The notes: a model not told the origin generated them from the letters alone. 64,000 nt of DNA from Catellatospora sp. TT07R-123 (GCF_018327705.1 NZ_BNEM01000001.1:4526001-4590000), one strand, 5' to 3'; positions 8,629-18,670 are shown, counted from the stretch's first letter. Program-made: numbers and translations.

Positions 8629-9135
8629 ATGGAACTCCTCGATGATTCGAGGCTCACCACGATGGGCCTCCTGACGGAGGCCTACACCAGCCTCAACAGC
8701 CTCTGTGCCGAGCACTTCGCGGCGCACGGCCTGGCACCGATCGAGTTCGAGGTGCTGCTCAGACTCGCCCGCGCGCCGGGTCGGCAGTTGCGCATGACCG
8801 ACCTTTCCCGACACACGTCCATGAGCACCAGCGGGGTGACCCGCATGGTCGACCGGCTGGAACGCGAAAACCTGGTGGCCCGCGTGCCCTGCGACGTCGA
8901 CCGCCGCAGCTCCTTCGCCATGCTCACGGCGCAGGGGCTGTCCCGCCTGGCCGAGACCGTCCCCGGCCACCTGCAGATCCTTGAGGAATGGCTCATCGGC
9001 CCACTCACCCAGCGCCAGCTCCAAGGCCTGGTCGCGGGGCTGCGGGTGGTGCGCGACGCCGTCCGGCCCGACACCGTGCCACCCATCGAGATGCGGGCGC
9101 CCCGGCGCCCGCCGGCGCCCACGGTCGGGCGCTGA
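8629..9135 (+). CDS. MarR-family transcriptional regulator
   Basis: The 168-residue protein has the MarR winged-helix arrangement: N-terminal dimerisation helices, L-S-R-H-T-S-M-S-T-S-G-V-T-R-M-V-D-R-L as the recognition region (about 62-80) and the D-R-R-S wing motif at about 93-98. A longer upstream frame overlaps the divergent ligase gene and is rejected. MarR proteins bind palindromes near their own promoters and respond to small ligands or oxidation. Its head-to-head position suggests that it regulates the GCS2 gene. Confidence 0.92.
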   Translation: MELLDDSRLTTMGLLTEAYTSLNSLCAEHFAAHGLAPIEFEVLLRLARAPGRQLRMTDLSRHTSMSTSGVTRMVDRLERENLVARVPCDVDRRSSFAMLTAQGLSRLAETVPGHLQILEEWLIGPLTQRQLQGLVAGLRVVRDAVRPDTVPPIEMRAPRRPPAPTVGR

Positions 9136-9419
9136 CGCATTACCGACAGGCCGTTCAGCCAGGGCGACCTGCCGCACGCCTGCCGCACGGCGGCAGAAGC
9201 GGCGGCAGAAATCGCGGGGCTGGACGTGAAAGGACACTGAAACGGGCAAAAGGGCAGGTGCCTGTTGCTAGCGTCATGCCCCTGTGGGAGGAGCGGCCTA
9301 GGCCGGCTCTGATCACGGGGGCTGATTCGGCGCGGGCGGAGACGGCGGAGGGGCGCGGCACTGCGGTGCCGCCGGGTGCGCAGAGCACCGACCGTCGGGG
9401 GGCCGCCCGCGCCGGGCGC

Positions 9420-9457
9420 AGCGCGTCGCGTCCGGCACAGCGCGTCGCGTCCGGCAC
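9420..9457. repeat. Tandem 19-bp duplication
   Basis: AGCGCGTCGCGTCCGGCAC occurs twice in perfect tandem (9420-9438, 9439-9457), ending exactly at the stop codon of the regulator gene that begins at 9458. The surrounding 322-bp gap between MarR and this gene (9136-9457) shows no gene. Confidence 0.75.
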
Positions 9458-11926
9458 TCAGCCGAGCTGCGCCCGCTGCCGCTCGGTGAGCACGATGCCG
9501 GAGCTCTCGCACAGCCGCCACAGCCGCGACAGCGCCTCCTCCTGGTCCGCACCCGTGCGCACCAGGCCGAGCAGCGCCTCCACCACGTCGCGCAGATCGG
9601 GCCCGCCGTCACGCCGAGCCGCCGCCGTGAACCAGGACGCCGCCAGCGTGCGGTGACCGCGCTGCTCGGCGAGCGTGGCCTCGATCATCGCGCAGTGCCA
9701 GTCCTCGACCCGCTCGGCCGTATCCGGTTCGGACACCGTGCCGCCGAGCTGCGACCGGATCTCGGCGAGCACCTTCTCCGCCTCCGGCAGCCGGCCGCCC
9801 TGGGCGTACGCCAGCCCCACCACGCCCAGCACGCGCCGCCGGTGGATGCTCGGATCGCCCGCCTCCGCCAGCATCTCCACCGCCTGTAGCCCGACCCGGG
9901 CCGATTCGTCGAACCGCCCCTCCAGCCGCAGCACCTCGGCCAGGTTGGCGCGGGCCAGCGCCCGCAGTTCGGGCTCGCCTGCCCGCGCGGACAGCCGCTC
10001 CACCGCCGCGAGCCGTCGCTGCGCCGCCGCCAGGTCGGCGTTGCGCAGGTCGTGCCAGATCAGGTTGTTCTGCGCGATGGCCATGTCCCGGACCCGGCCG
10101 GTGCGGGTCGCCAGCGCGAGGGTGGCCTCCCCGTGCCGGCGGGCTTCGTCGTACGCCCCGATGGCCTGCTGCACGGCCTGGAGCACCGCCCGCGCGGCCA
10201 GCTCGCCCGCGATGTCGCCCACCAGCACGAAGCTGGCCAGGGCCTGCTCGGCGCGCGGCAGCTCGGCCTGGCCCGCGCCGTGCTCGGCCGCCAGCTGCAT
10301 CACGCCCAGGTCCGCCCAGGCGCGCAGCTGCGGGTCGGCATCGGCGATGCGCGGATCGTCGAGCAGCCGCCGCAACCACTGCCGTCCCTGCTGGTCACGG
10401 CCGCGAAAGCGCCACCAGCGGGGCAGCTTCGCGGCCAGCCGCAGCGCGGTCACCGGCTCGTGCTCGGCGGCGTACGCCAGCGCGGTCCACAGGTCGCTGG
10501 CCACGTCGTCGAAGCGCGCCACGGTCGCGGCCAGGGTCGCGCCCGACATGGCCGGGGCGTTGCGGTCGGCGAAGTCGGCGAACACCTGCGCGTGGCGCCC
10601 CCGGATCCCGGCCGTCTCGCCCGCCGCGGCGGCCTGCTCGGCGGCGAACTCGCGCACCACGTCCAGCAGCACGAAGCGCAGCGCGCCGGACCCGCGCACC
10701 TGCACCAGCCCGAGGTCCACCAGGCGCTCCAGCGCCGGGACGACGTCGACGCGCTGGCCGATCAGCTCCTCGGCCAGCTCGATGGACCAGCGGTAGCCGA
10801 AGGCCGACAGGCTGCGCAGCGCCATCCGCTGCGACGGCTCCAGCAGCCGGTAGCTCGCGGTGACCACGTCGCGCAGGGTCACCAGGTCGTCGGCGCCGCC
10901 CAGCTCCAGCAGGCGGTGGCCGTAGCGGGCCAGCATCTCGGCCGGGTCGAGCACCCGCCCGCGGGCCGCGGCCAGCTCGATGGCCAGCGGCAGGCCGCCG
11001 AGGCGGCGTACGAGGGCGACCAGCGCACCCACCTCGACGTCGGCGGGTGCGGCCGATCCCTGCCGCCGCACCTGCTGCCACCTGGCCAGGAACAGCGCGC
11101 TGGCCGGGTGCTGCTCGGCCTCGACGAGCGTGCTCGCCTCGGCGGGCGGCAGCGCCAGCGGGCCCACGGGCCACACCCGCTCCCCCGGCAGGCCGAGCGG
11201 GGCCCGCGCCGAGGCCAGCACCCGCAGCGTCGGGGTGATCGCCAGCACGTCGGCCAGGACCTCGGCGAACGCCTCCGGCGAGCGGTCGGCGGCGTCCATC
11301 ATCAGCAGCACCGGCTCCTGCAGCCGGGTCGGCAGCTCCGCCGGGCGCGCCGCGTCGAGCACCGCGCACAGCACCTCGCGGATGTCGGCCGCGGTGTCGC
11401 CCGCCGCGATGCTGATGGCCACGGCACCGCCCGGGAACAGCGGCTGCGCCGCGTACGCCGCGGTCAGCGCCAGCGCGCTCTTGCCGACCCCGGCGAGGCC
11501 CACCAGGGTGGTCAGCCCGGACTGGGCGCCCAGGTGCGCCAGCAGCGCCGCGACCTCCTCCTCCCGGCCGAACAGCAGCGGCGGGGTGGGCAGGGCGTAG
11601 CCGCCGGGGCGGGGCGGGGCGGGCGGCTGGGGGCCGTGGCCGCGCGCGGCGGCGAAGAAGTCGGTGACGGCGCGGCCGGTCAGGCCGAGGGCGGTGGCGA
11701 GCAGCTCGACGGTGGTGCGCTGCGGCCGGGCCGCGCGGCCGTGCTCCAGGTCCCGGACCGTACGAATGCCCAGGCCGGACCGGGCGGCCAGCTCCGACTG
11801 GGTCAGCCGGGCCGCGTGCCGGTGCGCGCGCAGCAGCGCTCCGAAGGTCGCCGCCTCGTCGGCGGACTCCGGCTCGGCGCGGGTGGTGCCGACGGGCTCT
11901 GCCGGGCCGGACTGACCTGGGGTCAT
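9458..11926 (-). CDS. XRE / NB-ARC / TPR (STAND-type) regulator
   Basis: From ATG 11926 the 822-residue protein has an N-terminal helix-turn-helix (about 28-85, with L-T-Q-S-E-L-A-A-R-S-G-L), an NB-ARC-type ATPase with Walker A G-L-A-G-V-G-K-S (about 140-150) and hydrophobic-D-A-A-D near 215, a winged-helix segment, and a long helical TPR-like C-terminus. The frame stays open upstream into the acyl-CoA dehydrogenase gene, but that extension has no coding support. STAND proteins of this plan are signal-gated ATPase switches, related in design to AfsR-like regulators. No neighbour identifies its target; a sensor role in metabolism or defence is possible. Confidence 0.87.
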   Translation of the reverse strand: MTPGQSGPAEPVGTTRAEPESADEAATFGALLRAHRHAARLTQSELAARSGLGIRTVRDLEHGRAARPQRTTVELLATALGLTGRAVTDFFAAARGHGPQPPAPPRPGGYALPTPPLLFGREEEVAALLAHLGAQSGLTTLVGLAGVGKSALALTAAYAAQPLFPGGAVAISIAAGDTAADIREVLCAVLDAARPAELPTRLQEPVLLMMDAADRSPEAFAEVLADVLAITPTLRVLASARAPLGLPGERVWPVGPLALPPAEASTLVEAEQHPASALFLARWQQVRRQGSAAPADVEVGALVALVRRLGGLPLAIELAAARGRVLDPAEMLARYGHRLLELGGADDLVTLRDVVTASYRLLEPSQRMALRSLSAFGYRWSIELAEELIGQRVDVVPALERLVDLGLVQVRGSGALRFVLLDVVREFAAEQAAAAGETAGIRGRHAQVFADFADRNAPAMSGATLAATVARFDDVASDLWTALAYAAEHEPVTALRLAAKLPRWWRFRGRDQQGRQWLRRLLDDPRIADADPQLRAWADLGVMQLAAEHGAGQAELPRAEQALASFVLVGDIAGELAARAVLQAVQQAIGAYDEARRHGEATLALATRTGRVRDMAIAQNNLIWHDLRNADLAAAQRRLAAVERLSARAGEPELRALARANLAEVLRLEGRFDESARVGLQAVEMLAEAGDPSIHRRRVLGVVGLAYAQGGRLPEAEKVLAEIRSQLGGTVSEPDTAERVEDWHCAMIEATLAEQRGHRTLAASWFTAAARRDGGPDLRDVVEALLGLVRTGADQEEALSRLWRLCESSGIVLTERQRAQLG

Positions 11927-12030
11927 GGCCGCAAAGACTACGCACTGAAGACCGAAGGTGGGAGTCCCACGTCGAGTTTCCGCACCACCTGTGCTGCCCG
12001 TCACCACTGTCCCAACTGTACAGACGAGAG

Positions 12031-12074
12031 GAGGGGCACCGTCCTGCCTCATTGCGTGGCGGAAGGTGCCCCTC
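12031..12074 (-). terminator. Hairpin terminator after the acyl-CoA dehydrogenase gene
   Basis: Perfect 10-bp arms (12031-12040 and 12065-12074) enclose a 24-nt loop, 20 bp beyond the stop of the dehydrogenase gene, and probably end the catabolic operon. Confidence 0.6.
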
Positions 12075-12093
12075 TTGACGTAGCAGTCCGCGA

Positions 12094-13266
12094 TCAGGAC
12101 AGGCCGAGGTCGCGGGCGATGATCATGCGCTGGACCTCCGAGGTGCCCTCGCCGATCTCCAGGATCTTGCTGTCGCGCCACATGCGCGAGACCGGGAACT
12201 CGTTCATGAAGCCGTACCCGCCGTGGATCTGGGTGCCGGCGCGGGCGTTGTCGACCGCGACCGTGCTCGCGTGCAGCTTCGCGATCGCCGCCTGCCGCTT
12301 GAACGGCTCACCCGCGAGCAGCCGCTGCGCGGCGTCGCGCCAGGCCAGCCGGGCGGTGTGCGCGCGGGTCTCCATGTCGGCGATCATGAACTGGATCGCC
12401 TGGTACGACCCGATCGTGTGGCCGAACGCCTCCCGCTGCGTCGCGTACTTCACCGACTCGTCCACGCACCCCTGCGCCAGCCCGGTCGCCAGCGCCGCGA
12501 TCGCGATGCGCCCCTCGTCCAGGATGCGCAGGAACTGGGCGAACCCGCGCCCGCGCTGGCCGAGCAGGTTGCCCACCGGCACCCGGCAGTCGGCGAAGGT
12601 CAGCTCGTGGGTGTCCGACGCGCACCAGCCGACCTTGGAGTAGCCGGGCGCCACCGTGAACCCGGGCGTGCCCGACGGCACGATGATCGAGGAGATCTCG
12701 TCCGGGCCGGTCAGCGCGGTGACGGTGACCAGGCTGGTCATCGTCGTGCCCGAGTTGGTGATGAACGACTTGGTCCCGTTGATGATCCACTCGGTGCCGT
12801 CGTCGGACAGCCGCGCCGTGGTACGCGTGCCGCCCGCGTCCGAGCCCGCACCCGGCTCGGTCAGCCCGAACCCGGCCAGCGCCTCGCCGCGCAGCAGCGC
12901 GGGCAGCCAGCGGCGCTTCTGCTCGTCGGTGCCGTACTTGAAGATCGGCATGGCGCCGAGCGAGATCGCCGCCTCCAGCGTGATCGACAGCGACGAGTCG
13001 ACCCGGGCCAGCTCCTCCAGCACCAGGCACAGGGCCAGGTAGTCGCCGTCCATGCCGCCGATCTCGACGGGGCCGTCGGCGCCGGGCACCGACGCGGGGA
13101 ACGGCAGGCCGAACAGGCCCATCGCGCCCATCTGGCGGACCAGGTCGTACGGGAACTCGTGCTTCTCGTACAGCTCGCCGATCACGGGCGCGACCTTGTC
13201 CTGCGCGAACCGCCGTACGGTGTCACGCAGTTCCCGGTGCTCCTCGGACAGCCCGAAGTCGGTCAT
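12094..13266 (-). CDS. Acyl-CoA dehydrogenase (isovaleryl-CoA dehydrogenase-like)
   Basis: The 390-residue protein has the full acyl-CoA dehydrogenase layout: helical N-terminal domain, FAD-binding middle domain with G-F-G-L-T-E-P-G-A-G-S-D-A-G-G-T and the W-I-I-N-G-T-K segment, and helical C-terminal domain with Q-I-H-G-G-Y-G-F and R-M-W-R-D-S-K-I. The enzyme makes the alpha-beta double bond in an acyl-CoA, passing electrons to FAD. It is 13 bp downstream of the carboxyltransferase gene and co-regulated with HMG-CoA lyase, which points to isovaleryl-CoA in leucine breakdown; substrate choice is inferred from context. Confidence 0.92.
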   Translation of the reverse strand: MTDFGLSEEHRELRDTVRRFAQDKVAPVIGELYEKHEFPYDLVRQMGAMGLFGLPFPASVPGADGPVEIGGMDGDYLALCLVLEELARVDSSLSITLEAAISLGAMPIFKYGTDEQKRRWLPALLRGEALAGFGLTEPGAGSDAGGTRTTARLSDDGTEWIINGTKSFITNSGTTMTSLVTVTALTGPDEISSIIVPSGTPGFTVAPGYSKVGWCASDTHELTFADCRVPVGNLLGQRGRGFAQFLRILDEGRIAIAALATGLAQGCVDESVKYATQREAFGHTIGSYQAIQFMIADMETRAHTARLAWRDAAQRLLAGEPFKRQAAIAKLHASTVAVDNARAGTQIHGGYGFMNEFPVSRMWRDSKILEIGEGTSEVQRMIIARDLGLS

Positions 13267-13279
13267 CTCGCGGCCTCTC

Positions 13280-14800
13280 TCAAACGGGAGTCACGCCGTG
13301 TCGGCGGCGTGAGAAGTGACGGTCCTTGCCGTGTGCGGCGCGGTACCGCTGGATGAGTTCGTCGCGCAGCCGGTCGGGCTCCACGATCGAGTCGATGACC
13401 AGCTCGCTGGCGAGCCGGACCAGGTCGATGTCGGTCTCGTACTCGGCCCGCTTGGCGGCGACGAACGCTTCGCGCTCCGCCTCGTCCGCGATGGCCGCGA
13501 TCTTGTTGGCGTAGACGGCGTTGACCGCCGCCTCAGCACCCATAACTGCGATCTTGGCGGTGGGCAACGCGATCGTCGCCTCGGGCATGAAACCGGGCCC
13601 GGCCATGGCGTACAGGCCGGCGCCGTATGCCTTGCGCACCACCACGCAGATCTTGGGCACGGTCGCCTCGCTGATGGCCGAGACCATCTTGGCGCCGTGC
13701 CGGATGATGCCCTGCCGCTCCACCGCGCTGCCGACCATGAACCCCGGCACGTCGGTGAGGAACAGCAGCGGCACGTTGAACGCGTCGCACAGCTGCACGA
13801 ACCGGCTCGCCTTGTCGGCCGAGTCGACGAACAGCACGCCGCCCTTGTGCAGCGAGTTGTTGGCCACCACGCCGACGACCTGGCCGTCGAGGCGGCCGAA
13901 GCCGACCGTCAGCTCCTTGGCCCAGCGCGCCTGGATCTCGAAGTACTCCCCGCCGTCGAGCAGGCCCTTGACCAGCTTGCGCATGTCGAACGCGCGGCGC
14001 TCGCTCTCGGGGATGAGCTCCGCCAGGTCCGTCGTGGGCGCGGCCACGGACTCGGCCGCGGGCGGCTGCTGGGTCCAGTTCGACGGGAGGTACGACAGGT
14101 AGCGGCGCACCACGCCCAGCGCCTCGTCCTCGTCCTTGCACAGGAAGTGGCCGACGCCCGACTGCTCGGTGTGCACCTTGGCGCCGCCCATCGCCTCCAG
14201 CGTGGTCTTCTCGCCGGTGACCATCTCGACCATGCGGTCGGAGCCCAGGTACATCGAGGCGTTGCCGTCGACCATGGCCACGACGTCGCAGAACGCCGGG
14301 ATGTACGCGCCGCCCGCGGCGCTCGGCCCGAACAGGGCGCACACCTGCGGGATGCTGCCCGACGACTTCACCTGCTGGTAGAAGATGTTCCCGGCACCCC
14401 GCCGGCCCGGGAACAGGTCGACCTGGTCGGTGATGCGCGCACCGGCCGAGTCCACGAGGTAGACCATCGGCACGCCCTGCCCGTACGCCCGCTCGATGAT
14501 CCTGATGATCTTCTCGACGGTACGGGCGCCCCAGCTGCCCGCCTTCACCGTCGAGTCGTTGGCCATCAGGCAGACCGGCCGCCCGTCGATGGTGGCGTTG
14601 CCGGTGACCACCCCGTCTGCGGGCAGGTCGCCCGCGAGCGCGTTGGCGAACATCCCGTCCTCGACGAACGAGCCCTTGTCCACGAGCCGGGCGATGCGCT
14701 CACGTGCGAAGAGCTTGCCCTTGACCGCGTTGGCCTGGTGGTACTTGACCGCCCCACCGGCGGCCACCCGCTCCCGCAGTTGATCCAGCTCCTCGTTCAT
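13280..14800 (-). CDS. Acyl-CoA carboxylase carboxyltransferase (beta) subunit, MccB-like
   Basis: The 506-residue protein carries both halves of the crotonase-like carboxyltransferase fold: an N-terminal half with D-S-A-G-A-R and F-G-P-S-A-A-G-G-A-Y, and a C-terminal half with F-L-T-D-V-P-G-F-M-V-G and A-Y-G-A-G-L-Y-A-M. It transfers carboxyl from biotin to an acyl-CoA. With the dehydrogenase downstream and HMG-CoA lyase nearby, methylcrotonyl-CoA is the likely substrate. A TetR-type palindrome at 14828-14843 lies 28 bp upstream of the start. The biotin carboxylase partner is 17244-18581. Confidence 0.92.
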   Translation of the reverse strand: MNEELDQLRERVAAGGAVKYHQANAVKGKLFARERIARLVDKGSFVEDGMFANALAGDLPADGVVTGNATIDGRPVCLMANDSTVKAGSWGARTVEKIIRIIERAYGQGVPMVYLVDSAGARITDQVDLFPGRRGAGNIFYQQVKSSGSIPQVCALFGPSAAGGAYIPAFCDVVAMVDGNASMYLGSDRMVEMVTGEKTTLEAMGGAKVHTEQSGVGHFLCKDEDEALGVVRRYLSYLPSNWTQQPPAAESVAAPTTDLAELIPESERRAFDMRKLVKGLLDGGEYFEIQARWAKELTVGFGRLDGQVVGVVANNSLHKGGVLFVDSADKASRFVQLCDAFNVPLLFLTDVPGFMVGSAVERQGIIRHGAKMVSAISEATVPKICVVVRKAYGAGLYAMAGPGFMPEATIALPTAKIAVMGAEAAVNAVYANKIAAIADEAEREAFVAAKRAEYETDIDLVRLASELVIDSIVEPDRLRDELIQRYRAAHGKDRHFSRRRHGVTPV

Positions 14801-14827
14801 CCCGGTGTGCCTCCTCGATCATCCGAC

Positions 14828-14843
14828 CTGAACGATCGTTAGG
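14828..14843. promoter_or_regulatory. TetR operator, copy 1
   Basis: CTGAACGATCGTTAGG has the perfect 10-bp palindromic core AACGATCGTT and matches the CTTAACG-NN-CGTT-NAG pattern also found at 17113, 18655 and 19352. It is 28 bp upstream of the carboxyltransferase start. Confidence 0.75.
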
Positions 14844-14927
14844 CTACCACTCTATGGGACACCCGCCACCCTCCCAACCGCCCACTCCCCTCCACCCCCC
14901 GCAACCCCACCCCTCCCTCTCGTGCGG

Positions 14928-14958
14928 CGAGGGCCGGCGCATCACGCGCCGGCCCTCG
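14928..14958 (-). terminator. Hairpin terminator after the chaplin gene
   Basis: A perfect 13-bp stem (14928-14940 / 14946-14958) with a 5-nt loop lies 20 bp past the chaplin stop. It also separates the chaplin transcript from the carboxyltransferase promoter. Confidence 0.75.
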
Positions 14959-14978
14959 TCAGGTGTATCGGATGCGGG

Positions 14979-15818
14979 TCAGCAGTAGACGGCGCTGGCG
15001 CCGCCGATGCTGCTCGCGGAGGCGTCACCCAGCACGCCCGCCGCGACGCCCGAGACGTCGATCGGGAGCTGGACCGGGGCGTAGACCTGGTTCCCGCTGA
15101 GGATGCCGGAGTTGAACGAGGTGTTCCAGTTCAGCTCGCAGCTGCCCTGCTGCTGGTCCTGGTAGCGCTTGCGCATCGCCGTCGGCTTGGCGTCCAGGTC
15201 GAACCCGGCGTCGGTGCCGGCCGGGGCCGCCTGCGGGCCGCCGAACAGGCCGCCCAGCGACAGCAGGTCGGTCACCTTGCCCAGCGGCGAGCTCTCGGTG
15301 TGGGCGTTCCACCGGTGGTGGCCGTACGAGCCGTGGTGGTGGCCGTACGGGTCGTGGCTCTGCGGGTTGCCGCTGGTGGTCGGCTGGCTGCCGTCGCCGA
15401 ACACGGCCGACGAGCCGCCCTGGCAGGACGCCGAGGCGTCGCCGAGCACGCCGACGCCCACGCCGCAGGCGTTGATCGGCGCCTGGACCGGGACGAACAC
15501 CTGGTTGCCGCTGAGGATGCCGGAGTTGCCCTGGCTGTTCCAGTTGGTGGCCAGCGCGTCCGCCGGGTACTCGGCCTCGGCGCCGCCGGTGCAGGAGGCG
15601 GTGGCGTCGCCCAGGATGCCGATGGCGATGCCGCAGATGTTGATCGGGGCCTGGATCGGCAGCTTGATCTGGTTGCCGGAGCCGATGCCGCTGTTGAACG
15701 AGGTGTTCCAGTTGTCGGCGGCGTGCGCGGCCGACGTACCCATCATCAGGAGCCCGGCGGAGAGCACGCCGACCTTGACCGAGGTACGGGTCAACGTGCC
15801 CAGCGAGTATCCAGTCAT
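14979..15818 (-). CDS. Secreted protein with three chaplin-like repeats
   Basis: The 279-residue product has a signal peptide (about 1-34, ending A-A-H-A) and three chaplin-type domains at about 36-82, 88-136 and 228-279. The recurring pattern is N-S-G-I-L-S-G-N-Q-V then P-V-Q-A-P-I-N-x-C-G-V and G-V-L-G-D-A-S-A-S. A His/Gly/Tyr-rich and Leu/Gly-rich linker separates repeats 2 and 3. Chaplins are amyloid-forming surface proteins that lower water tension and coat aerial structures. There is no LPXTG sorting signal, so it is probably released or self-assembled. In repeat 3 the internal Cys is replaced by Ser, with a Cys at the C-terminus. Confidence 0.88.
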   Translation of the reverse strand: MTGYSLGTLTRTSVKVGVLSAGLLMMGTSAAHAADNWNTSFNSGIGSGNQIKLPIQAPINICGIAIGILGDATASCTGGAEAEYPADALATNWNSQGNSGILSGNQVFVPVQAPINACGVGVGVLGDASASCQGGSSAVFGDGSQPTTSGNPQSHDPYGHHHGSYGHHRWNAHTESSPLGKVTDLLSLGGLFGGPQAAPAGTDAGFDLDAKPTAMRKRYQDQQQGSCELNWNTSFNSGILSGNQVYAPVQLPIDVSGVAAGVLGDASASSIGGASAVYC

Positions 15819-16070
15819 GAGAGTCGCAGTGCCTTTCGGTCTGTTTTGCCACGGGAGTTCCGTGACGCCACAGCTACGTTTAGTAGCGACCCTTGTGCGT
15901 ACCGGCGCGCCGGAGGCATGGGACCTCCGGCTGTCGACGTGCGCCCGGGTTCAGCCTTTCGGCCGTACACAAATAGGGCATTTGTGGCATCGCATCAAAC
16001 AACGAGCCGAGCCCCTATCCCCCGCTCTTTTGTCCGATTGGCGACAGCTATCGCCGATGGTGGCGGGTGG

Positions 16071-16133
16071 TGATCGCTGTCGTCGGTCAAATAGTGCGGT
16101 TAAGGACCAGATTATGACCGCGAATAGCGATCA
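16071..16133. repeat. 63-bp intergenic palindrome, copy 2
   Basis: Arms TGATCGCTGTCGTCGGTCA (16071-16089) and TGACCGCGAATAGCGATCA (16115-16133) surround a 25-bp centre, the same geometry as copies at 5571 and 34619. It lies in the 371-bp gap between the chaplin and HMG-CoA lyase genes (15819-16189), which has no gene; the part next to 15818 should hold the chaplin promoter. Confidence 0.7.
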
Positions 16134-16150
16134 TCACCCGGCAGCACGCC

Positions 16151-16205
16151 GATCAGGACACGGTGCGGGATCAGGGACACGGTGCGGGATCAGGACACGG
16201 TGCGG
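16151..16205. repeat. Three tandem 18/19-bp units over a stop codon
   Basis: GATCAGGACACGGTGCGG is repeated at 16151-16168, 16169-16187 (one inserted G) and 16188-16205. The third unit contains the stop codon of the HMG-CoA lyase gene, so the repeat has spread from, or trimmed, the gene's 3' end. Confidence 0.8.
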
Positions 16206-17104
16206 GAGCGGGGGCCGGCGCGCAGGACGCCCGAGGGGAGCTCGCGGCCCACGATCTTCTCGGCCAGCCGGGCCGCCTCGATCATCGCGTCGAGGTCGAT
16301 GCCGGTGTCGACGCCCATGTCGTGCAGCATGTGCACCACCTCCTCGGTGGCCACGTTGCCGGAGGCCCCCGGCGCGTACGGGCAGCCGCCCAGGCCGCCG
16401 ACGCTGGCGTCGTACTCGGTGATGCCCAGTTCGAGGGCGGTGAGGATGTTGGCCAGGCCGGTGCCGCGGGTGTTGTGGAAGTGCAGCAGCACCGGGATGT
16501 CGGGCTGCCGGTCGCGTACCGCGCCGAGCAGCTCGCGCACCCGCCGCGGCGTCGCCATGCCGGTGGTGTCGCCGAACGCGACGCGGTCCGCCCCGTCCGC
16601 GACGACCCGGTCCACGATCCCCGCCACGCGCACCGGATCGACGTCCCCCTCGTACGGGCAGCCGAAGCTCGTCGCGATGATCACCTCAGCGGTGGAGCCG
16701 CCCGTGTGGAGCCGCTCGATCAGCGGCGCGATCTCGTCCAGCGACTCGGCGGTGGACCGGTTGATGTTGCGGCGGTTGTGCGTGTCGCTGGCCGACACCA
16801 CGACCTCGACCTCGGTGAACCCGCCCGCCAGGGCCCGCTCGGCGCCGCGCAGGTTCGGCACGAGGGCGCTGTAGCGGACGCCGGGGTCGCGGGCGATGCC
16901 CGCCCACACCTCGTCGGCGTCGGCCATCTGCGGGATCGCTCTGGGGTGCACGTACGACACGGCCTCGATCCGCTTCACGCCGGTGCCGCCCAGCGCCTCG
17001 ATCAGGCGGATCTTGTCGGCGGTCGGCACCGGGCTCTCGTTCTGCAGCCCGTCCCGGGGCCCGACCTCACGAATCGACACCTTGCTCGGCAGCACAGCAC
17101 CCAT
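16190..17104 (-). CDS. Hydroxymethylglutaryl-CoA lyase
   Basis: The 304-residue TIM-barrel protein shows the HMGL-like family motifs: R-E-V-G-P-R-D-G-L-Q-N near residue 12 (catalytic Arg and metal-binding Asp), E-A-V-S-Y-V-H, G-D-T-T-G-M-A, H-F-H-N-T-R-G with the metal His pair, and G-G-L-G-G-C-P-Y-A-P-G with the catalytic Cys loop. It splits HMG-CoA into acetyl-CoA and acetoacetate, the last step of leucine degradation. A TetR-type palindrome lies 9-24 bp upstream of the start, tying it to the carboxylase genes. Confidence 0.93.
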   Translation of the reverse strand: MGAVLPSKVSIREVGPRDGLQNESPVPTADKIRLIEALGGTGVKRIEAVSYVHPRAIPQMADADEVWAGIARDPGVRYSALVPNLRGAERALAGGFTEVEVVVSASDTHNRRNINRSTAESLDEIAPLIERLHTGGSTAEVIIATSFGCPYEGDVDPVRVAGIVDRVVADGADRVAFGDTTGMATPRRVRELLGAVRDRQPDIPVLLHFHNTRGTGLANILTALELGITEYDASVGGLGGCPYAPGASGNVATEEVVHMLHDMGVDTGIDLDAMIEAARLAEKIVGRELPSGVLRAGPRSRTVS

Positions 17105-17112
17105 CCCGCCAC

Positions 17113-17128
17113 CTTAGCGCTCGTTAAG
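17113..17128. promoter_or_regulatory. TetR operator, copy 2
   Basis: CTTAGCGCTCGTTAAG fits the shared operator pattern with two half-site mismatches, just upstream of the HMG-CoA lyase start at 17104, where bound repressor would block initiation. Confidence 0.7.
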
Positions 17129-17168
17129 CTACCCGCCCACCCCGACCGGGCGGCCCGGCGAGTTCGTC

Positions 17169-17229
17169 CAAGTTGCCAGGCAATCGGGCGTATCTTGCGG
17201 TCCCATACGCCCGATTGCCCGGCAACTTG
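17169..17229. repeat. Long intergenic hairpin (25-bp arms)
   Basis: Arms 17169-17193 and 17205-17229 are inverted copies with one mismatch around an 11-nt loop. It sits 15 bp after the biotin carboxylase stop and upstream of the HMG-CoA lyase operator, so it can act as a terminator. Its length, 61 bp, is close to that of the 63-bp palindrome family, but the sequence differs. Confidence 0.75.
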
Positions 17230-17243
17230 CCTGCTACGAGGGG

Positions 17244-18581
<1,338 letters not shown>

Positions 18582-18654
18582 GTTGGTCTCCTCCCGATGC
18601 TCAGACAACCACCGCTGAGGCTAGACGGTGGGCCGAACATCGGACGAGGCGGGC

Positions 18655-18670
18655 CTTAACGATGGTTCAG
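18655..18670. promoter_or_regulatory. TetR operator, copy 3
   Basis: CTTAACGATGGTTCAG matches the shared palindrome and lies 74 bp upstream of the biotin carboxylase start, in the gap after the TetR gene. Confidence 0.7.

Noticed and set aside
11927-12181. N-terminal extension of the XRE/NB-ARC protein
   Set aside because: It would overlap the 3' end of the acyl-CoA dehydrogenase gene and its terminator, and the added residues look non-coding.
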